From contig NC_081861.1 of the NCBI RefSeq assembly GCF_963259705.1, forward strand, positions 105,013,102-105,077,101: DNA of 64,000 nt. Direction: 5' to 3'. A program made the translations under genes and the position numbers. Source of the DNA: Myotis daubentonii. Lineage: Eukaryota > Chordata > Mammalia > Chiroptera > Vespertilionidae. Positions 20,398 to 32,146 of this stretch are shown piece by piece; the first letter of the stretch is position 1; the number at the start of each line of letters is the position of its first letter. A model generated the notes under the pieces. That model had not been told where the DNA came from. It saw only the letters and a program-made list of their open reading frames with translations, and did not search any database.

Positions 20398-23300
20398 TTT
20401 GATTTTAGGAAAATTATTTGAGCAACTAAGATTAGAATTTAGAGAGGCATGTTTAAACCAGATTCAATACTATGCTATGATATTTGATGTTCTAACAACT
20501 CTTTGAATATAAATGATCTATCTTAAGCTTTGACAAAGCTGGTAACTGAATTTGATGTTATATAATTCAAATATCTTGAGAAGATTGTAAGGACAATATT
20601 AGATGTTATCTAAGTCTTTCTCTAGATAATTATTTCTGTCTTATACTAGACATTGGGATAGAGGTGTTTATTCAATATTCTTTAAAATAAGTAGAATGAG
20701 TCACACACATTCATTTTAATAACATCTGAAAGACTACCTTTTCTTTCCCTATAAAATAATGGTAATTATGGAATACAAATGCATTTAATGACATAGATTA
20801 TCCATAGAAATATTTTACTTATTGAAACTATCTGAGAAGTGAAATCCAAGATATGGCAGAAAAATTACTCCTTAAAACTTGTAAACAGGAGGTCTAAATT
20901 CATTGCATATTTATTATATGCATGAACAGTTCCTGGAACAATAGAAAACTATGCAGGCAAACACTGCTATGTAAAGCAGATGTTGGCCTTCTTACCACCC
21001 ACTGTAAATGAAAAGCAAGTTTTGTTGCTTGTATACAGATAACTGCTTGTAGAATTAATCTGTCCATAGGGAAAAAAGGAGGAAAGAAATAATAATCATG
21101 CAGGTCCTGCAGTACTTTAATTACTGGTGTTATTTTTTTAATGTAATCTGTAAACTAAGTATGAAAGAAATAATCATTTGCAGTAATATTTTGTGGAGAA
21201 TATGTTAAATTATAGCTTCAGAACCATCTAAACATAATCAGATAAATAAAATATTAAACAAGGGAAATTTTGGATTGTTAAAATTTCCAGAACTACATTC
21301 TTAGGGTAAAGCTAGAAACCATGCCATTATTAGAAACTAAAGTACTTGATTCCCAGAAAGTTGGCTCAGAATTCACTTCACTCTCCTCTTTTGTTTTCTT
21401 TCTAAATTGCCAGCAACGAATTTGGCCCATGAGGGCAAGAGGACTAAATCATATTCTGTATCACTCTATGGCCGAGTTCCAAATGGCTTAGGCACACGGC
21501 AATAGGACTTGTGACAAGAAATCTCATTCTTGAGAATTTGGGTGCCACTCCCTTGCAGAAAAATTTAGTACACTGCATGTGGAAATAATCAGTGGCAGAC
21601 AAAGCAACCACAGACAGCAAGGGAAGCAGTAGTAAGAATTAGGTTAAATTGGAAGTCTTTGCTAAGAAGTTGGTATAAAAAAGTGGCGCTGTTGAAAATT
21701 ATTCCTCTAAAACAGTGATGGCAAACCTTTTGAGCTCAGCGTGTCAGCATTTTGAAAAACCCTAACTTAACTCTGGTGCTGTGTCACATATAGAAATTTT
21801 TTGATATTTGCAACCATAGTAAAACAAAGACTTATATTTTTGATATTTATTTTATATGTCTAAATGCCATTTAACAAAGAAAAATCAACCAGAAAAATGA
21901 GTTCGCGTGTCACCTCTGACACGCGTGTCATAGGTTCGCCATCACTGCTCTAAAACAATAAGCAGGGGGTTAGGGAATTAGGTGGATAAGCTCCAGTTTC
22001 TGGTGCAGAAAATCATGATGGGAATACCTGGAAATAATTACAAGTCCATTTTTTTGTTGTTGTTGTTCCAGGGGAGTAAACTGAGGAGATTGTTTCAGCC
22101 TCTTTTTGCATTGTTTTAAGTATTTTGTAAACATATGTTATTGCAGGCTCAGAGGCTGTAGGGGTAATTGATTAATTGACTTGTTCAACATTTTTAGTGG
22201 TTTTGCATGTCAGTCAGAAATTAATAAAACATTAAGAGCCTACTCTGAACATTGCAGTGCACCAAAGGATGAGGGAAATTTCAAGTGGTATATTATACTG
22301 TTTTTGCATTCAAGAACTGACCAAGTAATTAAAGACACAAGGCAAATATGTTTGCACTGAAAGGCTTCTGATTCGAAGTGGCACAAACAAGATAAATATT
22401 TGGTACAGAATTTCCATGTGGAAATAAAGTGGTCAGAAAGGTTTCAAAAAAGTCATGAAATTGGATGAAGATTATAAATGATAGGTGGTTTATATGTGAG
22501 TAGAAAATATAAGTCAGATCTAAACACCAGATTATGGTGTTTAGACCACAGAAAGGAAATAATTCATTAATTCAGCAAATATGGAGTTCTGAGTTCTGGA
22601 AATTAAACTGAACAAAAGGGTAGGTTTAAACATTTTGTCATGTAATTAAAATATTATTATATAAATAATATTATAGGGTAGAGGATAAAATATGGCAAGG
22701 AGGAAACTGGGGGATCTGGAGACACACGGATGTATTTGATAATAGTACAATGGCCCAAGCATGTGATGATATAAAGAATGATATAGGTCAGTGGAGTGGG
22801 AGAAAAGTTAGAAAAGGGACAGATAGAAGAAATATTAGATAGGGAAGCACCTTATTTCATCAGAGAACACTGAATTTAGAGTCAATTGACCTGTATTTTA
22901 ATCCAAATTTATTGCAATTTATACAAACTTCATAACATATCTTAATTTCTGAGTCATTCTTTCTTCATTTGAAAAATAAATGAGGTTAATAGAATAATCT
23001 CTAAAATTTCTTTATAATTCTAAAATTCCATAATTATAGGAGAATGTAGTACTAAGATTGAGGAAGCTGAGGGGGAAAATATGATGTAACTATAAACCGA
23101 TTGTAAAATATTGATGTTGAGAAATTTGTAAATTCGTTATACCATTAGGCAAATACAGGATTCAGAGGTAGTAGTCAGCTTTATAGGAATTTGGTGAGTT
23201 AATCTTTAGATGGTCCACATAAAATGCCATAAAACAGCCAAATTATTATATCCAGCAAGTAGTAGTAATTACAGGTTTCAAGTTTGAATAAGATGCCAGG

Positions 23301-23400
23301 AATAAAAATCCATAGATGCAATCTTTGCTTTGCATGGTAGAGAGGACCATAAAAAGAACCATGCAATAGTAATAATCAAGAAGAAAATGCTCTTATTCTA
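20398..23400. other. Mostly non-repetitive DNA
   Basis: No gene or exon set was recognised. A weak L2-like stretch (GAGGGCAAGAGGACTAAATC near 21430) and the hAT copy at 21713 lie inside it. Confidence 0.5.
21713..21947 (-). mobile_element. Non-autonomous hAT element, 235 bp
   Basis: Inverted relative to the copy at 6154. Termini are CAGTGATGGCAAACCTTTTG and TAGGTTCGCCATCACTG, with a perfect 8-bp duplication CTCTAAAA (21705-21712 and 21948-21955). Confidence 0.93.
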
Positions 23401-25180
23401 TGACCTTTTTTGTACTTAAATGGAATGATGTCAGCAAGATGATGAACTAGGAAGCTTTGGAATTTTGTGGGTTTTTTTCAAGGGAACATTAAGTAAATAG
23501 GAACAGACTGCATAAAAGGGTTTGTGTGAGCTTTGGAAATCAGTCAAGGAACTGCAGAAAACAAAGCAACTCCTAAATCAATAAATGGCCCTGCTTAAAA
23601 TAGTAGAAAATTTGATAGCATTTTTTCTCTCTTTGGCCTACCCCTTCCTTGGTGTGGTGCAGCAGGAGGAAGCTGCTCAATTCCTGATTTCTTCTTGGGG
23701 ATCAAAGGAAACAAGTGGAACATTTTTTTGTAACATTTTGGACTATTTGGGAGCTTCTGTAGGACAGGATTGAATCTCAAACAACACAGAGATCAGATAA
23801 AAATAGTTCAACATAATTAAAATCTCAGGATGGGAAAAGTCACTGAAAACTGTAGTGGGTACTGAAGCATGTGAAAGCTACAGGGGGAATACATACAAGC
23901 AGAAGCTCGGGGATAATATATTACAAGCTGAGGAAGGAAATAAAATATTTAAAATTAAAAGAAAAAAAAAGACAGAAAATAGATACTTAGTGAAATTATG
24001 ACATTTAAAAGCAGCTCTGTATATAGGGGTTTTGGAGGAAACACATGCACACACAGGACCAGGAAGTGCATGTGTAGTAAAGACCTACAAAAGTTTGCAT
24101 GCCAGGCTGATTAGTGAAGCTTTTTTACTGCAATGCCAGTTAGCAAAGACTGGAAGAAGTGGTTCTTTTTTCAAATTTACAGCTTTCAACAAATGACCAT
24201 AAGCTAAACAAAGACAGAGTGAAACATGGACCATTCAAAGAAAAAAAGCCAAGGTTCAGAACATGATCCTAAATAAACACAGGCTTCTGAGTTACTAGAC
24301 AAATACTTTAAAATAATGGTTTCAACATGAAAAGCTAAAGGAAAATACAGGCAGAGGACAAATAAAATCAGGGAAATGACATATGAACATAATGAGAATA
24401 TTAATAAAGTCAGGGTAGTTATTTTAAAAATAAATTATGGAACTAAAATTACAATAGCAAACAATTTTTTTGGAGAGATTAAAAAGCAGACTAAAAGAGG
24501 AACAAAAAATAATCAGTTAACTTAAAGACAGATTATTTCAAATTATTGAGTCTCAAGAATAAAACAAAAAGAGGAGTTAAAAGAACAAAAAATGCAGAAA
24601 AAAGAACAGAGTTTAAGACACTTATGGGATACTGAAAAGAGGAATGATAAATGTATTTTGAGAGTCCAAGAAGAAATAGAAAGATAGCTTATTTGAAGAA
24701 AAACAGCCCAAAACGTCCTAATTTTAGAAATGACATAGATCTACAAATAAAAGAAGGATGGATGACTCCAAAGAGACCCACATTCAAACAAGTTATAATC
24801 AAAACTGTAGAAAGCCAAAGACAGAGAATGTTGAAAGAAGGGGAAAAAAGCAACTAATTACATACAAGAAATACTCAATACAATTAGCAACAGATATCTC
24901 AGGAGAAACTTTGTATGACAGAAGGCTGTGGGATAATATATTTAAAGTGAATAAAGAAAAAAATGTCAACTGAGGATTATATATGTGGCAAAATATCCTT
25001 TAAAACTAATGAAGAATTTAAGACTTCCCAGATAAAAATAAATTGAAGGAGTTCAATACAATTATACTTATCTACTATAGAAAAAAATTGTTAAAGAATG
25101 AAAGAACTCTAGACAGTAAATAAAATCCAGCAAAAAATACAAAGTTCTCTGAAATTTTTCTTCACATAGAAAAATGAGAG
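23400..25180 (+). mobile_element. Old L1: 5' region, ORF1 area and spacer
   Basis: Diverged sense L1 sequence. ORF1/spacer-type motifs are GAGAGTCCAAGAAGAAATAG, ACCCACATTCAAACAAGTTA, TATCTCAGGAGAAACTTTGT and GACTTCCCAGATAAAAATAA. The frames at 24651-24857 and 24758-24973 are remnants. The left limit is approximate. Confidence 0.6.
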
Positions 25181-25184
25181 TAAC

Positions 25185-27805
25185 ATCAGCATCATGACAG
25201 TGTAAGTCAGTCCTCTTTTTTGTCCCCCATTTCAAAAAAAAATAATTAGCCATTCATCCAAGAACAAAAGAAACTTTGTGAGAACTATGAGATCCAGCAC
25301 CATATGCAGAGGAAACGGAGATCAGGTTCACCCACTTGTGCATCTGGTAGTAGACAGACAGACTTCCATATGGACTGTGGAACTAGTGGAGCAGCAAACC
25401 TACCCCAATTCCTCTCACTGCAGCCGTGAAAAATTGGGGAGTGCTGACCTGGGGTGATAGAGGGATGAGAGGAAAATTCCAGAAGTCCTGCTTCTTAAGG
25501 GGAGATTCAGTATACCATTGGAGCAAAAAATATTTGGTCACAGCAGAAATGGTAAGAACTTTACTAGCAACCACGCCACCCAATGAACCATTGCAGAAGG
25601 TTGAATTATGTGGTAGTGGCAACCTCACTGCAGGGGGAAAGTACTATGATGAGCGAATGCCCAGCTATCAGTGTTGCCAGACACAGCTAGAAAAATCACT
25701 TTCTCTGCAGCAGGAAATTGATAAACACACAGGTAAGAAAAGCAAAAGTTAATAAAGGGAAATAGTTATTGCTGACTATGGTTAGCAGAAGATCCACTCA
25801 CAAGCCTCCTGAAGTACCAACCTGGGGACATCTTTATTGGGTCCACAGGCACTCCTAATGCCCAAAGTGCTAAAGCCACCACCGCGTGCCCACCCCCCCC
25901 CCCCCCACACGCACACACACTCACTGGCTGGCTCCTTGTGTGTTTTCCAGATCACTGTGTAAGATCAAACTCTGGTGGACAAGGAGGGCACTCAGGAAAC
26001 AGGCTACAACTGCAGGAAAGTGGAAAAAAAACACACACACAAATTGACCTACTGTGCCATCTTTTGAAAAATAAAAGAGGTTTTCAGTAGCCAGCTCAGT
26101 ATTGTAGGAACCAGAAAAAAACAAAAAGCTTGATTTTTGCCACAAGAAGAAGCTAGAATAGTAGAAAAGTTGTATCTGTACAAAGTCAGAGAAAACCCCA
26201 TATGACAGCACCACTGAAAAAATACTCTGAAGGCAACTAGCAAAGATTAAAGGAAGTATCTGTTACTCCAAATGAGAAAGCAGTAACAGAAAACTACAAT
26301 GAATATGAAAAAAATCAAGAAAATTCTCCCCCAGAATGCAGGTTCAAAATGAGATATTTACCAAAGATATAGAAATTATCCTATCTAATAAAAGAGAAAA
26401 ATGGTAATTGGCGTACGACGATACCCTTTTCATTGGCTAATCAGGGCTATATGCAAATTAACCGCCAACTAAGATTGGCAGTTAATTGCCAACAAGATGG
26501 CAGTTAATTTGCATATGTAGGCACAATGCAGGGAGGCGAAAGGGAAAGCAGGAAGAAGCCCCCTGCCACTGACAGTGATCAGAAACCCAGGGGGGAGCTA
26601 AGAGCTGGGGGGCAGGGCAAAGGCGGCCCTGGGGCCGCCTTTGCCCTGCCCCCCAGCCATGATCGGAGAATCAGACGCCTTTGCCGCCCTGGCCAGTGAT
26701 AGCAGGAAGTAGGGGTGGAAGCAGTGATGGGAGCTGGGCACGGTCGAAGCTGGCAGTCCCGGGAGCTAGGGGTCCCTTGCCTGGGCCTAAAGCGGAGCCC
26801 ACGATCGTGGGGCCGCTACAGCTGCGGGTCCCTGCTGCCTGGGCCGGACGCCTAGGCCAGAGGCCTTAGGCCTGGGCAGGGGCGGAGCCTGCAACCGCGG
26901 GGAGCTGGGGGTCCCCTGCCCAGGCCTGAAACCTCTGCCGGAGGCCTCAGGCCTGGTCAAGGGGCCTATCCGGTGATTGGTGATCAGAGGGTGATGAGGG
27001 TCAACTCCTCTGGCCGAGGCATCAGGCCTGGGTGGGGGGCGGAGCCGGGGATTGGGGGGATATGATGGTCCCCTTGCCCAGGCCTGAAGCCTGGGTCAGA
27101 GGCGTCAGGCTTGGGCTGGGGGTGGAGCAAGCGATCAGAGGGAGATGGGGGTCCCCTGCCCAGGCATGATTCCTGGGCCAGAGGCCTCAGGCCTGGGCGG
27201 GGGCCAGAGCCAGTGATCAGGGGGAGGTGGGGGTCCCCTGTCCAAGCCTGAAACCTCTGGCGGAGGCATCAGGCCTGGGCAAGGGGCCGATCAGGCGATC
27301 GGAGGGTGTTGGGCGTCTACGCCTCTGGCCGAGGCATCAGGCCTGGGCTGGGGGCAGAACCAGTGATGGGGGGAAATGAGGGTCCCCTGCCCAGGCCTGA
27401 CGCCAGAGGCGTCAGGCATGGGCAAGGGGCCGATCCTGCGATTGGAGGGTGATGGGGGTCAACGCCTGAGGGCTCCCAGTATGTGAGAGGGGGCAGGCTG
27501 GGCTGAGGGACACCCCCCCCCCCACACACACACCCAGTGCACGAATTTCGTGCACCAGGCCCCTAGTAATAAATAATCTAGTAAAAATCCTGGAATTGAG
27601 CAACTCAGTGAATGACCTAAGACGTGCAACAGAGAGCATATGCAGTAAGAGTAGAACAAATGGAAGACAAGAGAGCCAAGAACACTCAATAGGTAAAGGA
27701 TTATCTCTTCAACAAGAGGTGTAGAAAAAACTTGATAACCACATGCAAAAATAAGATTGAACCTCTATTTTACATATCTCACAAAAATTAACTCAAAATG
27801 TATTT
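25185..27805 (+). mobile_element. Second old sense L1, 5' UTR and ORF1 start, split by Helitron
   Basis: It starts near ATCATGACAGTGTAAGTCAG and TTTGTGAGAACTATGAGATC, which resemble a mammalian L1 5' end. The 108-codon frame at 25426-25752 lies in this presumed 5' UTR. After the Helitron (26379-27566) the sequence resumes at the ORF1 start (GAGCAACTCAGTGAATGACC). At about 27685 it jumps to an ORF2 segment (ACCACATGCAAAAATAAGAT), so the copy is internally deleted. Confidence 0.55.
26379..27566 (+). mobile_element. Long non-autonomous Helitron (arm 1 of inverted pair)
   Basis: The 5' end is TCCTATCTAATAAAAGAG after A26378; the 3' end is the perfect hairpin GTGCACGAATTTCGTGCAC then CCCTAG and T27567. 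An inverted CCAAT box and octamer ATGCAAAT lie near the 5' end. A GC-rich palindrome (AAAGGCGGCC and GGCCGCCTTT) sits at about 26622-26652. Units of about 90 bp repeat palindromic GCCTGA...TCAGGC blocks. ORFs on both strands are by-products. Confidence 0.93.
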
Positions 27806-28304
27806 ATTTTCTTTATTTTTATTAAATATATTAAGGTAACATGGTCAACATGGACATATAGGCTCAAGAAGTGGGTTTCTATGTTACAAGATCTGTATAT
27901 TGCACCATGGGCTCACTACCCAAAATCAAATCTTATCCTGTCACCATATATTAATACTCCCTTCTTCCCCACCCCCTTCCCTCTGGCAACTGCCACACTG
28001 CTGTTTGTGTTCATGAATTTCAGTTTTATATCCCACATATGAGTGAAATCATATGGTTCTTAGCTTTTTCTGACTGACTTATTTCACTTAGCATAATGTT
28101 CTCAGGGTCCATCCATGTTGATGCAAATGGTGCTATTTCATCCTTTCTTATGGCTGACTAGAATTCTATTTTGTATATGTACCACATCTCCTTTAATCCA
28201 GTCCTCTATCACAGGATACTTCGTTTTTTTCTCCATGACTTGGCCACCATGAATAATGCTGCAATGAAGATAGGTGTTCATATATATTTATGAATACACT
28301 AGGG

Positions 28305-28336
28305 CATCGCTTCTCGGCCTTTTGGCTAAGATCAAG
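28305..28336 (+). pseudogene. RNU2 (fragment): U2 snRNA 5' fragment, tailless retrocopy
   Basis: Bases 28306-28338 match the first 33 bases of U2 snRNA (ATCGCTTCTCGGCCTTTTGG, then CTAAGATCAAGTG). A 14-bp duplication TGAATACACTAGGG flanks it (28291-28304 and 28337-28350). The duplicated bases include CTAGGG, the terminus of the adjacent Helitron, so the U2 piece arrived later. There is no A tail, no U2 3' part and no promoter; it is not a functional snRNA gene. Confidence 0.88.
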
Positions 28337-28344
28337 TGAATACA

Positions 28345-29623
28345 CTAGGGGCCCGGTGCACGAAATTCGTGCACTGGGTGTGTGTGGGGGGGGGGGGGGA
28401 GAGTGTCCCTCAGCCCAGCCTGCCCCCTATCACATACTGGGAGCCCTCAGGCGTTGACCCCCATCACACTCCAATCGCAGGATCAGCCCCTTGCCCAGGC
28501 CTGACGCCTCTGACAGAGGTGTCAGGCCTGGGCAGGGGACCCTCATTTCCCCCCATCACTGGTTCTGCCCCTAGCCCAGACCTGATGCCTCTGGCCCAGG
28601 CATCAGGCCTGGGCAGGGGAACCCCCAGACCCCTCTGATTACTGGCTCTGCCCCTTGCCCAGGCCTGATGCCTCGGCCAGAGGCGTAGACCCCCATCACC
28701 CTCCGATTGCCTGATCGGCCCCTTGCCCAGGCCTGACGCCTCTGCCAGAGGTGTCAGGCTTGGACAGGGGACCCCCATCTCCCCCAATCACTGGCTCTGG
28801 CCCCCGCCCAGGCCTGAGGCCTCCGGCAGAGGTGTCAGGCCTGGGCAGGGGACCCCCATCTCCCTCTGATCGCTTGCTCCACCCCGAGCCCAAGCCTGAC
28901 GCCTCTGACCCAGGCTTCAGGCCTGGGCAAGGGGACCATCATATCCCCCCAATCCCCGGCTCCGCCCCCCACCCAGGCCTGATGCCTCAGCCAGAGGAGT
29001 TGACCCTCATCACCCTCCGATCACCGATCACCGGATAGGCCCCTTGACCAGGCCTGAGGCTTCCGGCAGAGGTGTCAGGCCTGGGCAGGGGCCCCCAGCT
29101 CCCCGCGGTTGCAGGCTCCACCCCTGCCCAGGCCTAAGGCCTCTGGCCTAGGCGTCCAGCCCGGGCAGCGGGGACCCGCAGCTGCAGCAGCTCCGTGATT
29201 GTGGGCTCCGCTTTAGGCCCAGGCAAAGGACCCCTAGCTCCTGGGACTGCCAGCTTCGACCGTGCCCAGCTCCCATCGCTGGCTCCACCCCTACTTCCTG
29301 CTATCACTGGCCAGGGTGGCAAAGGCGCCTGATTCTCCGATCATGGCTGGGGGGCAGGGCAAAGGCGGCCTCAGGGCCGCCTTTGCCCTGCCCCCCAGCT
29401 CTTAGCTCCCCCCTGGGTTTCTGATCACTGTCAGTGGCAGGGGGCTTCTTCCTGCTTTCCCTTTCGCCTCCCTGCATTGTGCCTACATATGCAAATTAAC
29501 TGCCATCTTGTTGACAGTTAACTGCCAATCTTAGTTGGCAGCTAATTTGCATATAACCCTGATTAGCCAATGAAAAGGGTAGCTTGTACGCCAATTACCA
29601 TTTTTCTCTTTTATTAGTGTTGA
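28345..29623 (-). mobile_element. Long non-autonomous Helitron (arm 2 of inverted pair)
   Basis: CTAG begins at 28345, then the hairpin GTGCACGAAATTCGTGCAC. The far end reads CTCTTTTATTAGTGTTGA before T29624. Body, palindromes and repeats are those of 26379-27566 in reverse, with the same GCAAAGGCGGCC palindrome near 29360-29390. It interrupts the antisense L1. Confidence 0.93.
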
Positions 29624-30973
29624 TGATTTCAAAGTTTTCAGGTATATACTCAGGAAAGGGATTGCTGGGTTGTATGGTAGTTCTATTCTCAATTTTTTGA
29701 GGATTCACCAGACTGCTTTCCATAGTGGTTGTACCAGTCTACATTTCCACCAACAGTGAATGAGGGTTCTCTTTTTTTCTAGAACCTCTCCAACACTTGC
29801 TATTGCTTGTCTTGATAATGGCCACTCTAATAAGTGTGAGGTGGTATCTCATTGTAGTTTTGATTTGCATTTCCCTATTTGCCAGTGAGAATGAACATAT
29901 TTTCATACATCTATTGGCTATTTGTAAGTCTTCTTGGCATTATTTTCAGGTCCTCTGCGCATTTTTTGATTGGGTTGTTTGCTAATTTGGTGCTGAGTTT
30001 TATGAGTTCTTTATATATTTTGGAAATTAAACCTATGTCAGAGCTACTGTTTGCAAATATCACCTCCCATGTGGTTGGCTGTCTTTTGATTTGTTGTCAG
30101 TTTCTTTTGCTGTGCAGAAGCTTTTTAGTTTGATATAGTCCCATTTATTTCTTTTTTGTCCTTATTTCCCTTGCTTTTGGGGTCAAGTTCATAAAATGTT
30201 CTATGACCAAGGTCCATAAGTTTGGTACCTATATTTTCTTCTACGTAGCTTATTGTTTCAGGTATTATATTTAGGTTTTTGATACAGTTTGAATTAATTT
30301 TTGTACATTGGGACAAACTATAATCCAGTTTCATTTTTTTGCATATGGATTTCCAGTTTTCTTAGCACCATTTATTGAAGAAACTATCTTTACTCCTTTG
30401 TTGAAAATTATCTGTCTATTTAGGTTTTCGAATTCTTTATGATTTAGACTAGGAAGGTTAGATGATTCTAGGAACTTATCCATGTGGTTTTGTAGCTGGG
30501 TTCTCTATTCTGTTTCATTGGTGTGTGTGTCTGTTTCTCTGCCAATACCATGCTGTTTGATTATCCTAACTCTGTAGTATAATTTGAAGTCAGGTAGTGT
30601 GATACCTCCAGCTTCCTTCTTTTTTCCTCAGGATTGCTTTAGCTATTCTGGGTCTTTTGTGATTCTATACAAATCTGATGATTTCTCATTCTATTCCTTT
30701 AAAACATGACAGTGCAATTTTGATGGGGATTGCATTAAATCAGTATATTGCTTTGGGTAACATGGCCATTTTAACTATGCTGTTTCTTCCAATCCATGAA
30801 CACAGGATATTTTTCCATTTTGTTGTGACTTTTTCAATCTCTTTTATGAATGCTTTGTAATTTTCAGTATATAGGTCTTTCACATTCTTTGTTGTTTATT
30901 CCTAGGTATTTTATTCTTTTGGTTGCAATTGTGAAAGAAATTCTTTTTCATTTCTTTTTCTGAAGTTTTGTTT

Positions 30974-31198
30974 TTAGTATACAGGGAGGCAATAGATTTT
31001 TTGCACATTGAGTTTGTATCCTGAAACTTTACTGTATGTGCTCATTGCCTCTAGTAGTTTTTTGGTGGTGTCTCTAGGGTTTTCTATATACAGAATCATG
31101 TCATCCACAAAAAGTGATATTTTTACTTCTTCCTTCCTTAGTTGGATGCCCTTGATTTCTTTTTCTTGCCTTATTGCTCTGGCTAGGACTTCAAGCAC
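30974..31198 (-). pseudogene. L1 ORF2 reverse transcriptase fragment
   Basis: The 74-codon minus-strand frame contains [19 protein letters not shown] and [14 protein letters not shown], the reverse transcriptase palm region. The FADD box is present as FVDD, with both aspartates kept. The Helitron insertion at 31202 cuts off the upstream part. Confidence 0.88.
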
Positions 31199-31201
31199 TG
31201 T

Positions 31202-31839
31202 CTATCTATACCAGTGGTTCTCAACCTTGGCTGCACATTAGAATCACCTGAGAATCTTTTTAAATTCACCCCATAACAAAGAAAGGATTTCCAGAGGATG
31301 AGGCCCAGAAATCAGGATTTTGAAAAGATTCCCAGGTGATTCTAATGTGCAGCCAATGTTGAGAACCACTGATCTATAATAATAAAAGGGTAATATGCTA
31401 ATTAGATGAGGAGATTTTCCAGGTGTCCTTCAGGACAAAGCCATGGTGGCAAGGCCGAGGCAGAGGTGGTTAGGGGTGATCAGGCCAAAAGGGGAGGGCA
31501 GTTGGGGGCGATCAGGCTGGTGGGGGGTGGTTGGGGGTGAACAGGCTGGCAGGGGGAGGCAGTTGGGAAGAGGAGGCTGGCAGGAGGGGGCAGTTAGGGG
31601 TGATCAAGCCAGCACGGGGGGGGGGGGCAGTTGGGGGCGAGCAGGCTGGCAGGCAGAGTGGTTAGGGGCGATCAGGCAGGCAGGCAGGTGAGCTGTTAGG
31701 AGCCAGCGGTCCTGGATTGCTAGAGGGATGTCCAACTGCTATTTTAGGCCTGATCTCTAGGATCCCATATTGGAGAGGGTGCAGGCTGTGCTGAGCGACA
31801 CCCCACCCTATGCACGAATTTCATGCACTGGGCTGCTAA
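31202..31839 (+). mobile_element. Non-autonomous Helitron with hAT inserted in its 5' tip
   Basis: With the hAT and its duplication removed, the 5' end reads TCTATCTATAATAATAAAAG. The 3' end has hairpin TGCACGAATTTCATGCA and CTAA (mutated CTAG). The minisatellite matches the copies at 1 and 1257. A second Helitron begins directly after it. Confidence 0.87.
31212..31371. mobile_element. MER5A-like hAT element inside a Helitron
   Basis: Terminal inverted repeats are about 41 bp and differ at two positions (CAGTGGTTCTCAACCTTGGC versus CAGTGGTTCTCAACATTGGC, both continuing TGCACATTAGAATCACCTG). The flanks ATCTATAC and ATCTATAA form an 8-bp duplication with one mismatch, lying in the Helitron 5' end. 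The 160-bp copy resembles the ancient MER5A family. Confidence 0.85.
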
Positions 31840-32146
31840 TATATGTATAAAAGACTGGAATGACAGAACGACCAGAATGACTTGAATGACCAGTCACTAT
31901 GACATGCACTGCAGCCCCCAACTGGCCCTATTGGGGCCCCGATAGGCCCCCCCAACCTCCTGTGGCCCCTCCCCCCAGCTCGCCCTGCCACTGCCCCCAA
32001 TTGGTCCCCCAATCCTGATTGGGGCCAGGGCTGGCCAGCCAACCTCCCACCTACCCTTCCCCTCAACGCCCAGACCAATTGGCCCCCCCATCTGGGTGGG
32101 CCAGCCAGACTCTACCCACGCACAAATTCATGCACCAGACCTCTAG
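31840..32146 (+). mobile_element. Short non-autonomous Helitron in tandem with previous
   Basis: It starts TATATGTATAAAAGACTGG, a mutated 5' end, and ends GCACAAATTCATGCACCAGA then CCTCTAG and T32147. The L1 continues as GTTAAATAAGAGAGGTGAG, showing that both Helitrons share one A|T target. Confidence 0.85.

Noticed and set aside
25426..25752. 108-codon ORF as a possible gene
   Set aside because: It lies in what looks like an old L1 5' UTR, has no recognised domain and no splice or promoter context.
28305..28338. Functional U2 snRNA gene
   Set aside because: Only the first 33 bases are present and no snRNA promoter element is visible upstream.
28336..29038. ORFs of 95-107 codons
   Set aside because: They are repeats of GCCTGGGCAGGGGACC-type Helitron units; the inverted copy at 26379 gives matching ORFs in reverse.
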